A stretch of 13,814 bases of DNA from CAZBQG01 sp964493945. Its GTDB lineage: Bacteria; Pseudomonadota; Alphaproteobacteria; Rhodospirillales; UBA2165. The DNA is taken from assembly GCA_964493945.1 (NCBI GenBank), contig CAZBQG010000110.1, positions 1-13,814 on the forward strand, written 5' to 3'. The position numbers were made by a program, and so were the translations under genes. Positions 8,494-13,814 of the stretch are shown piece after piece (position 1 is the first letter of the stretch; the number at the start of each line of letters is the position of its first letter). Under the pieces are notes generated by a model that was not told the DNA's origin, searched no databases, and was given only the letters and a program-made list of their open reading frames with translations.

Positions 8494-9224
8494 CGGTGGC
8501 GGCTTTCGTTAAACCGCTGGCTTGAATAAAGCTGGGCCTCGGCCAGACCCTCAGGCGTTCCCACATGAAACCATTCCCCGTCATGGATGATGCCGTAAAG
8601 CCGGCTTCGGGCCAGAGCCTGGTCATAAAGCAGGTTCAGGGAAAAGGCGCCCCCCGGCGCATTATGGAACAGGCGGGGATGAAGGATTTGCACGCCGCTA
8701 AACAAATAGGGCACCACTTCGCGCTCCGGGCGGCGCTGCAACAGCCCCACTGGATCGATCAGAAAATCACCGCCGCCCGTATAGCCATAGGCCTCCACCG
8801 TGGAATGAAGCAGCAAAAGCCCGTCCATTTTATCATCATCCCAGGCCCGGGCCAGGCGCTCCAAGGCCGGGCCCGGACCGTTGAGCCACAGAATATCCGC
8901 ATTGAGGGCCAAAAAAGGATCGGGACCCAACATGCCAATTGCCCGATTGATGCCGCCGCCGGTCTCCAGGCGCTCCACCTCGGGGGAGAATTCGATGCGG
9001 GGCCGGGTGCGGCCGGTCAGATGTTCTTCGATCATTTCCCCCAGATAATGCAAATTGACCACGGCCCTCTCCACGCCGGCCTGTTCCAACCGGTCCAGGG
9101 TATGATCCAGCAGGGTCCGGCCACCCACTTCCAGCAGAGGTTTGGGCCGCTCATCGGTCAGGGGGCGCATGCGGGTGCCGAGGCCGGCGGCCAGTACCAT
9201 GGCTGTTTTGGGCATGCCGTTCAT
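8490..9224 (-). CDS. murU: MurU-like N-acetylmuramate-1-phosphate uridylyltransferase
   Basis: This 244-residue nucleotidyltransferase most likely makes UDP-MurNAc from MurNAc-1-phosphate and UTP, in the cell-wall recycling route that bypasses de novo UDP-MurNAc synthesis (and so fosfomycin). The nucleotide-binding loop LAAGLGTRMRPLT (11-23), PKPLLEVGG (28-36), LETGGGI (86-92), the metal-binding LNAD (D110) and WFHVGTPEGLAEA near the C-terminus are all present. The pattern is close to the MurU subfamily and differs from longer GlmU or RfbA enzymes, which carry extra domains. The assignment to MurU rather than another sugar-phosphate nucleotidyltransferase rests largely on the adjoining AmgK-like kinase. 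The gene overlaps the kinase stop by four bases (ATGA) and addB by four bases. The first ATG (9224) is given; an ATG three codons later (9215) has an AGG element about ten bases upstream and is also possible. Confidence 0.85.
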   Translation of the reverse strand: MNGMPKTAMVLAAGLGTRMRPLTDERPKPLLEVGGRTLLDHTLDRLEQAGVERAVVNLHYLGEMIEEHLTGRTRPRIEFSPEVERLETGGGINRAIGMLGPDPFLALNADILWLNGPGPALERLARAWDDDKMDGLLLLHSTVEAYGYTGGGDFLIDPVGLLQRRPEREVVPYLFSGVQILHPRLFHNAPGGAFSLNLLYDQALARSRLYGIIHDGEWFHVGTPEGLAEAQLYSSQRFNESRHR

Positions 9225-10234
9225 ACCTGTCTGGAGCGCACCGGCGTGGCGCGCGCCTCCGTTGGCAGATGGGTGGAAAGCCAGGCTTCCAGCGGGGCCA
9301 GGGCGGGATGGCGCAGGGCCTTTTCAAGAAGGCGCCAGACGCGGGGGATATGGCGCAGATAATCATGCTTGGCATCGCGCACCGAAAGGCGGGTGAAAAT
9401 ACCGATGACCTTGCAATGGCGCTGGGCGGCAAGCAGGGTATAGCTGGTGATGAATTCCGCCCGGTCCAGTTCGGGAAAAGAGTCCAGATAAAGACCCAGC
9501 CCGTCACCCACCAGTTGGGGGCTCAGATCCAGGCGGGCATCTTCAAACAAAGACATCAAATCATAGGCCGGCGGGCCACACACGGCATCTTGGAAATCAA
9601 GCAACCCGCAAGCCTCGATCCCCGGCCGGTCTTCCAGCCACATCAAATTGTCGGCATGGAAATCGCGCAAAACAAGGGTATCGGGCTGATCATCCAGCCG
9701 GCCCAGCAGATCGCGCCAGAGGTTCAGATATTCGTTCCTGAGCCTGCCCACCGTCACCTTGCCGATGATCGGCGGCATGTACCAATCGCTGAACAAGGCC
9801 GCTTCTTCCAAAAGCAGGTCCCGGTCATAGGACCGGACCCCGTCGGGGATGGAGATGATCCGGGGCTTCTTGTGCAGATCGACCAAAAGTTCCACCGCCC
9901 GGTCATAAAGGGGGCGGGGATCGTGCCCTTCCGCCTGGGCCCTTGTATAGGTCATATCGCCCAGATCTTCCAGCAACAGAAAGCCTTTTTGCGGGTCTTC
10001 GGCCAGGATGCGGGGGGCGCTATAGTCCAATTCATGGAGGTGGCGGGCGATAGAGGTAAAGGGGCGCACATCTTCTGCCGGCGGTGGCGCATCCATGAGA
10101 ACGGCGCGTTCGCCTTCCAGGGAAAGCCGCTCATAGCGGCGAAAGGAGGCATCACCGGCCAGCGGTGCGCGCGTTGCCCCTTGCCAACCGGCGAGGGCTA
10201 GAAATTCCTCGCTCAAATGGCCGCGCTCATCCAT
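9221..10234 (-). CDS. amgK: AmgK-like N-acetylmuramate/N-acetylglucosamine anomeric kinase (APH fold)
   Basis: This 337-residue protein has an aminoglycoside-phosphotransferase fold. It probably phosphorylates the anomeric hydroxyl of MurNAc (and perhaps GlcNAc) with ATP, giving the substrate for the MurU-like enzyme encoded next. Visible motifs are the glycine-containing N-lobe GDASFRRYERL (27-37), the hinge LLLEDLGDMTY (86-96), the catalytic loop VLRDFHADNLMWL (188-200; D191 and N196) and the metal-binding LLDFQDA (D213). The usual histidine before the catalytic RD is leucine here; I believe this is common in alphaproteobacterial members. The ATG at 10234 lies eight bases inside tsaE, with a GGAG seven bases upstream in the tsaE coding sequence. 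Many databases would call it only a phosphotransferase or an antibiotic-resistance-like kinase. Context argues strongly for a cell-wall recycling role and against aminoglycoside resistance. Confidence 0.83.
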   Translation of the reverse strand: MDERGHLSEEFLALAGWQGATRAPLAGDASFRRYERLSLEGERAVLMDAPPPAEDVRPFTSIARHLHELDYSAPRILAEDPQKGFLLLEDLGDMTYTRAQAEGHDPRPLYDRAVELLVDLHKKPRIISIPDGVRSYDRDLLLEEAALFSDWYMPPIIGKVTVGRLRNEYLNLWRDLLGRLDDQPDTLVLRDFHADNLMWLEDRPGIEACGLLDFQDAVCGPPAYDLMSLFEDARLDLSPQLVGDGLGLYLDSFPELDRAEFITSYTLLAAQRHCKVIGIFTRLSVRDAKHDYLRHIPRVWRLLEKALRHPALAPLEAWLSTHLPTEARATPVRSRQV

Positions 10235-10697
10235 GAAGCTGCTCCAACCGTTCCGGCCAAGGGCCCTGGCCGGTTAAATAGATATGGCGTCCATCCTCGT
10301 TGGCGGCCATCTCGAAATGAATTTGCAACCGGTTCCGGGGCAGCCGGTCCCCAAGCCGGTCCGGCCATTCGATCAGAGTAATGCCACTATCCAGGCAATC
10401 CTCCAGACCCAGCTCCAACACATCATCGGGCCCATCCAGGCGGTAAAGATCAAAATGATGCAGATCGCCCTTTTCCGATTGGTAAGTCTGCAACAAGGTA
10501 AAGGTGGGGCTCGGCACTTCCGGCCCGCCGCCCAGCGCACTTATAAATGCGCGGGCGAATACGGTCTTGCCCGTGCCCAGATAGCCATCCAGCGTGATCA
10601 CGTCCCGGTCCCGGGCCAGACCCGCCAGCTTTTGGCCAAGGCGGATGGTGGCGGCTTCGGATTCGCTCTCAATGGTGATGGTCGGGCGCTGGTTCAT
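10227..10697 (-). CDS. tsaE: TsaE, ATPase of tRNA t6A37 biosynthesis
   Basis: This 156-residue P-loop ATPase works with TsaB and TsaD (not in this window) to cycle the complex that adds threonylcarbamoyl to A37 of ANN-decoding tRNAs. The Walker A loop is GYLGTGKT (38-45), followed by VPSPTFTLLQTY (61-72), HHFDLYRL (80-87; D83 equivalent to the catalytic aspartate) and LIEWPDRL (109-116; conserved E110). Length and motif order are normal. In most family members the loop reads GDLGAGKT; the tyrosine and threonine here still satisfy the GxxxxGKT pattern. The ATG at 10697 is the only sensible start, as no in-frame ATG, GTG or TTG lies between it and the preceding stop. No Shine-Dalgarno sequence is visible. 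The gene lies 42 bases after the kinase gene and overlaps amgK by eight bases, making it the head of the tightly overlapping run. Confidence 0.96.
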   Translation of the reverse strand: MNQRPTITIESESEAATIRLGQKLAGLARDRDVITLDGYLGTGKTVFARAFISALGGGPEVPSPTFTLLQTYQSEKGDLHHFDLYRLDGPDDVLELGLEDCLDSGITLIEWPDRLGDRLPRNRLQIHFEMAANEDGRHIYLTGQGPWPERLEQLHG

Positions 10698-10739
10698 ATG
10701 GAGATGTTTTAAATCGCCCGCTCCGATTAATCCACCTCA

Positions 10740-12230
10740 TCATCCGGGCAGGGTGAGACTGACTGTGGTGCCCCGTTTGAGGGTGGATTTAATCTTGAGG
10801 GAGCCGCCATGCAGATCCATGAAACGCCCAACCAGGGACAGGCCCAGCCCAGCACCCGGCTGAGTGTTTTCCCCCTCCAGCTCCGCGCCCCGTTCCAGCC
10901 CCTGGCGGATGCGCGTAAGCTCCGCCTTGGGGATGCCGGCGCCCGTATCGGCGACGCTGATCTCGAAACCCTGGCCCTGGCGGTGGGCCCCCAGACTGAC
11001 CGTGCCGCCAGGCCCGGTAAAGGTGACGGCGTTGCCCAAAAGATGCAACACCGCCTGTCTGATCCGCCTTTCATCGCCCGTGACCCAACCCAGATCGGGC
11101 GCGCAATCGAATTCCAGGGTCAGCTTGCGCCCCCGGGCCCGTTCCCGGACCAACCCCAATAGCCCAGCCAGACACAAATGCAGATCGAAACTGTCCAATT
11201 CCAGCCGCAGAAGTCCGGCCTCCATATTGGCCAGGTCCATAATGTCGGAAACCAGTGCCGCCAGCCCTTGCGCGGCACCGTGAATGCCCTCGGCATATTC
11301 GGCCTGGCGGGAATTGAGCTGGCCGAAATAACCGCCGGTCAATATTTCGGCAAAGCCCGAAATGGTGGTCAGGGGTGTGCGCAATTCATGGGAAAGATTG
11401 GCCAGAAAGCGGGCCTTCATACCCAGGGCGGCCTCCAGCTCCCGGGCCCGTTCGGCCTGGGTTTGGGCGGCCTGCTCGCTTTCAGATGAACCCCTGAATC
11501 CCAACATGACGGCACCGTCTGGAAGGGGCGCGTGGCTCATTTCCATCAAGCGCCCATCCCCCAGACGCAACCGCCCACCGCCCGCCCTACGCCCCAAAAA
11601 GCGTGCCGCCAGTTCCGCCTGACCCGCCTGGAATTGCTCAGGATTCTCCATGCGGGGCACCATGCGGTCCAGTAATTGATTTATATGGGGCCCGGCCTCC
11701 ACATCGCCTTCCTCCATTTCCCAAAGCGACCGGAAGGCGGGGTTGGCCAGCTTCATGCGCCCATCGGCGCCGAACACCGCCAATCCCTCCCTCAGCCCGT
11801 CAAGGCTGGCGGCCAGCACGGCGCTGGCCTCATTGAGGCGGCGCTCCGTGGCCAGACGCCCGCTCACATCTTCAAAGGCCATGACCAGCCCACCACCTGG
11901 CACCGGGTTCGACAATTGGCGCAGGCTGCGTCCGTCGGGCAAATGGAGAAGCTCATCCAGGGTGGCACCGAGTTTTTGGAAGCGGGCGAGTTGCGCCGCC
12001 CGGTAGGCCGCGAAATCCACCTGTTCGGAAAGCGCTCGGTTGCCCCGCAGCCGGTCCAGGATTTGGCCGAAGTCAGGTCCGGCGGCCAGCCAATCGCTTT
12101 CCAAATTCCAAAGATCGCCATAGGCGGCGTTGCTGGAGACAAGCCGCCCCGTCCCATCGAACACGGCTACCGCGATGGGCAGGCAATCGATCAGCGCCGC
12201 CTGGGCGGCCTGTGGATCTTTCAGGCTCAC
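10740..12230 (-). CDS. Cytoplasmic PAS-PAS sensor histidine kinase, orphan
   Basis: This 496-residue kinase has no signal peptide or membrane segment. Two PAS domains of the PAS_7 type lie at about 13-130 and 138-260 (each with a CLPIAVAVFD or REGLAVFG-like opening and a DGR segment). A dimerisation/phosphoacceptor domain follows with H281 in the motif SHELRTPL. The ATPase domain has the N box LLGNAVTFT (N400), G1 box ADTGAGIP (427-434) and G2 box GAGLGLSLV (459-467). The usual lysine of the N box is threonine, and the F box between G1 and G2 is poorly conserved. The start is GTG at 12230: a stop codon lies four codons upstream and the protein begins MSLKDPQAAQ. No ribosome-binding site is obvious. 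It lies 40 bases after ahcY and 42 before tsaE. No response regulator is encoded beside it, so its partner and signal are unknown; PAS domains suggest an internal cue such as redox state or a small ligand. Confidence 0.93.
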   Translation of the reverse strand: MSLKDPQAAQAALIDCLPIAVAVFDGTGRLVSSNAAYGDLWNLESDWLAAGPDFGQILDRLRGNRALSEQVDFAAYRAAQLARFQKLGATLDELLHLPDGRSLRQLSNPVPGGGLVMAFEDVSGRLATERRLNEASAVLAASLDGLREGLAVFGADGRMKLANPAFRSLWEMEEGDVEAGPHINQLLDRMVPRMENPEQFQAGQAELAARFLGRRAGGGRLRLGDGRLMEMSHAPLPDGAVMLGFRGSSESEQAAQTQAERARELEAALGMKARFLANLSHELRTPLTTISGFAEILTGGYFGQLNSRQAEYAEGIHGAAQGLAALVSDIMDLANMEAGLLRLELDSFDLHLCLAGLLGLVRERARGRKLTLEFDCAPDLGWVTGDERRIRQAVLHLLGNAVTFTGPGGTVSLGAHRQGQGFEISVADTGAGIPKAELTRIRQGLERGAELEGENTQPGAGLGLSLVGRFMDLHGGSLKIKSTLKRGTTVSLTLPG

Positions 12231-12270
12231 CCGGAGAATCTAGGCCGTCCAGCAACGGTGGGCAAGGGTT

Positions 12271-13566
12271 CTAATAGCGGTAATAATCGGGCTTGAAGGG
12301 ACCTGCCTGGGGGACGCTGATGTAATCGGCCTGCTTTTCGGAAAGCTGGGTGAGCTTGACGCCCAGCTTGCCCAGATGAAGCAGAGCGACCTTTTCATCC
12401 AGATCCTTGGGCAGCACATAGACCTTGTTTTCGTAATTGCCACCATTGTTCCAAAGTTCGATCTGGGCCAGCACCTGATTGGTGAACGACGCGCTCATGA
12501 CGAAGCTGGGATGGCCGGTGGCGCAGCCCAGATTGACCAGCCGCCCCTCGGCCAGAAGGATCAGGCGCTTGCCGTCGGGGAATTCCACCTCGTCCACCTG
12601 GGGCTTGACGTTGTGCCATTTGTAATTGCGCAGCGCATCCACATGAATCTCACTGTCGAAATGGCCGATATTGCAGACGATGGCCCGGTCCTTCATGCCG
12701 CGCATATGATCCAGAGTGATAACATCCAGATTGCCGGTACATGTGACAAACAGATCACCCAGGCCCGCGGCATCTTCCATGGTCACCACCTCATAGCCTT
12801 CCATGGCCGCCTGCAAGGCGCAAATGGGATCAACCTCGGTGACCAGCACCCTGGCACCCTGGCCCCGCAGAGAGGCAGCCGATCCCTTGCCCACATCGCC
12901 ATAGCCGCAGACCACGGCCACCTTGCCGGCGAGCATGACATCGGTGGCTCGCTTGATGCCGTCCACCAGACTTTCCCGGCAACCATACAAATTATCGAAT
13001 TTGGACTTGGTCACCGAATCATTGACGTTGAAGGCAGGGGTTAACAATGTGTCCGCTTTCTCCATTTCATAGAGCCGGTGCACACCGGTGGTGGTTTCTT
13101 CCGACAGGCCCCGGACATCGGCAAGCTTGTCCGCATGTTTTTCATGCATGACCTGGGTCAGGTCGCCCCCGTCATCCAGGATCATATTGGGAACCCAGCC
13201 GTCCGGGCCTTCGATGGTCCGACCGATGCACCACCAGAATTCCTCATCTGATTCGCCTTTCCAGGCGAATACAGGCACACCCTTTGCGGCGGTATGGGCG
13301 GCGGCGTGATCCTGGGTGGAAAAGATGTTGCATGAACTCCAGCGCACCTCGGCGCCCAAGTCCACCAGCGTGTCAATGAGCACGGCAGTCTGAATGGTCA
13401 TATGCAGGCAGCCCACGATGTGCGCCCCATCCAGTGGATTTTTCCCCGCATATTCTTCACGCAGCGACATCAGGCCCGGCATTTCCGTCTCGGCGATGGC
13501 GACTTCTTTATGGCCCCAATCGGCCAGAGTCATATCGGCAACCTTATAGTCCTCTGCGGAACTCAT
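12271..13566 (-). CDS. ahcY: S-adenosylhomocysteine hydrolase (adenosylhomocysteinase)
   Basis: This 431-residue NAD-dependent cytoplasmic enzyme splits S-adenosylhomocysteine, the inhibitory product of SAM methyltransferases, into homocysteine and adenosine. Diagnostic segments are GCLHMTIQTAVLIDTL (H55), SSCNIFSTQDHAAA (77-90), ILDDGGDLT (D131), SEETTTGVHRLYEM, VTKSKFDNLYGC (K187, D191), the Rossmann loop GYGDVGKG (221-228), NIGHFDSEI, and the C-terminal KPDYYRY (425-431), whose lysine and tyrosine reach the NAD of the neighbouring subunit. The length is that of the short form, without the roughly 40-residue insert found in some bacterial enzymes. The ATG at 13566 is chosen because an AGGAG lies six bases upstream and homology starts there; the 37 residues readable upstream come from leader sequence. 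It is the first gene after the repeat-rich leader and may head a transcript continuing into the kinase gene. The gene is intact and highly conserved. Confidence 0.99.
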   Translation of the reverse strand: MSSAEDYKVADMTLADWGHKEVAIAETEMPGLMSLREEYAGKNPLDGAHIVGCLHMTIQTAVLIDTLVDLGAEVRWSSCNIFSTQDHAAAHTAAKGVPVFAWKGESDEEFWWCIGRTIEGPDGWVPNMILDDGGDLTQVMHEKHADKLADVRGLSEETTTGVHRLYEMEKADTLLTPAFNVNDSVTKSKFDNLYGCRESLVDGIKRATDVMLAGKVAVVCGYGDVGKGSAASLRGQGARVLVTEVDPICALQAAMEGYEVVTMEDAAGLGDLFVTCTGNLDVITLDHMRGMKDRAIVCNIGHFDSEIHVDALRNYKWHNVKPQVDEVEFPDGKRLILLAEGRLVNLGCATGHPSFVMSASFTNQVLAQIELWNNGGNYENKVYVLPKDLDEKVALLHLGKLGVKLTQLSEKQADYISVPQAGPFKPDYYRY

Positions 13567-13572
13567 TTCTTT

Positions 13573-13577
13573 CTCCT
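13573..13577 (-). promoter_or_regulatory. Ribosome-binding site of ahcY
   Basis: A consensus AGGAG on the minus strand ends six bases before the ATG at 13566. It decides the ahcY start against the longer in-frame reading that begins at 13677 inside the palindromic leader. Confidence 0.85.
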
Positions 13578-13616
13578 GAATAGATGCTGGTGAGTTGTTA
13601 GAGCATGTAGCAGTCA

Positions 13617-13636
13617 AACCTTGCATCCGCAAGGTT
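13617..13636 (-). other. Leader hairpin about 50 bases before the ahcY start
   Basis: On the minus strand AACCTTGC and GCAAGGTT form a perfect eight-base-pair stem with a GGAT loop. If transcribed it lies in the ahcY 5' leader between 51 and 70 bases before the ATG. It is not followed by a T-run, so it is not a terminator. It does not match any riboswitch I recognise. Confidence 0.55.
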
Positions 13637-13657
13637 AAGAGCGAAAAACAGTTCCTG

Positions 13658-13701
13658 CTAAAGCCTTTCCAGTTCACATACGTGCACTGGAAAGGCTTTA
13701 G
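13658..13701. repeat. Large hairpin with perfect 16-base arms; possible terminator
   Basis: CTAAAGCCTTTCCAGT (13658-13673) is repeated exactly in inverted orientation at 13686-13701. Inside, after one mismatch, a further three-base CAC/GTG pairing encloses a four-base loop. On the plus strand the stem is followed by GTTATTATTTTTG, a moderately T-rich tract that could terminate a transcript arriving from the left. On the minus strand a TTTTT comes only about ten bases after the stem, so termination toward ahcY looks weak. It may instead be the core of the surrounding palindromic element. Confidence 0.6.
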
Positions 13702-13730
13702 GTTATTATTTTTGAAGCAAATACGTCGTC

Positions 13731-13748
13731 GCAGATGATTCCATCTGC
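13731..13748. repeat. Short hairpin within the palindromic element
   Basis: GCAGATG (13731-13737) and CATCTGC (13742-13748) form a perfect seven-base-pair stem around an ATTC loop. It lies just inside the right end of the composite element and gives the element its nested look. No independent function can be assigned. Confidence 0.5.
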
Positions 13749-13763
13749 TCGGAAAGTGCTCTA

Positions 13764-13814
13764 GGTCACCGACTCATTAAATCTAAGCCATATTCGCAGT
13801 GACGCGAGTTTGAC
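13764..13814. other. Non-coding right edge, upstream of the palindromic element
   Basis: These 51 bases hold no open gene start that I can support and no convincing -35/-10 pair directed toward ahcY. A small TCGC/GCGA pairing around 13794-13807 is the only symmetry seen. The ahcY promoter may lie here or within the element, but I cannot place it. Confidence 0.4.

Larger units (their letters stand above)
13599..13763. repeat. Composite palindromic element in the ahcY leader (possible MITE/REP-like repeat)
   Basis: This 165-base non-coding segment begins with TAGAGCA and ends with its reverse complement TGCTCTA. It encloses three perfect hairpins (listed separately). Its composition is lower in GC than the flanking genes. 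On the minus strand, TAGAGCACTTTCC near one end resembles CTAAAGCCTTTCC at the start of the central stem, as if two related palindromes had been joined. The ends could equally be read as GAGCA/TGCTC flanked by a TA duplication, the target preferred by IS630/mariner-type elements. Short palindromic repeats with AGAGCA-like ends are widespread between alphaproteobacterial genes. No transposase is encoded here. That this is a multi-copy element is inference from one copy. Confidence 0.5.

Noticed and set aside
12231..12270. A terminator between ahcY and the kinase gene
   Set aside because: The 40-base gap contains no stem followed by a T-run, so readthrough into the kinase gene is at least possible.
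13567..13677. An N-terminal extension of AhcY by 37 residues
   Set aside because: The extra codons cross palindromic leader DNA and show no similarity to AhcY. A consensus AGGAG sits six bases before the internal ATG at 13566.
13567..13814. A SAH or SAM riboswitch upstream of ahcY
   Set aside because: I looked for the conserved cores of the SAH, SAM-II and SAM/SAH classes and found none. The visible hairpins are explained by a palindromic repeat.
1..13814. A defence system, CRISPR array, prophage or other novel multi-gene system
   Set aside because: All nine genes belong to recognisable families in an order familiar from alphaproteobacteria. No direct-repeat array, integrase, transposase or cluster of unknown genes is present. 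AddAB is a general repair complex here, not part of a defence island.

Overview
The window is an ordinary stretch of alphaproteobacterial chromosome with a moderately high GC content. The evidence for this is the gene order on the minus strand (ahcY, a soluble PAS histidine kinase, tsaE, an AmgK-like kinase, a MurU-like nucleotidyltransferase, addB, addA, trxA), the use of AddAB, and an AddB of the alphaproteobacterial type (no Walker A, no C-terminal cysteines). A Rhodospirillales-like bacterium would fit, but the genus cannot be named from this sequence.

All nine recognisable protein genes lie on the minus strand, so transcription runs from right to left. From the right edge there is first a non-coding leader of about 250 bases (13567-13814). 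It holds a nested set of inverted repeats framed by TAGAGCA/TGCTCTA ends. Then comes ahcY (S-adenosylhomocysteine hydrolase), followed after 40 bases by a GTG-started cytoplasmic PAS-PAS-HisKA-HATPase sensor kinase with no response regulator beside it. After another 42 bases a tightly packed run begins: tsaE overlaps amgK by 8 bases, amgK overlaps murU by 4, murU overlaps addB by 4, and addB is separated from addA by 2 bases. After a 99-base gap come trxA and, 13 bases later, a SAM-dependent methyltransferase with a methyltransferase-regulatory domain. The last 96 bases at the left edge show no gene.

Functionally the run joins methyl-cycle by-product removal (AhcY), a signalling kinase of unknown input, t6A tRNA modification (TsaE), peptidoglycan MurNAc recycling (AmgK and MurU), double-strand-break repair (AddB and AddA), thiol redox control (TrxA) and an uncharacterised methyltransferase. 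The overlaps argue for one transcript and translational coupling from tsaE to addA. I found no CRISPR array, tRNA or rRNA gene, transposase gene, phage gene or defence island, and no clear evidence of a new multi-gene system. The points most worth a second look are the composite palindromic element before ahcY, the orphan kinase, and the methyltransferase following trxA.
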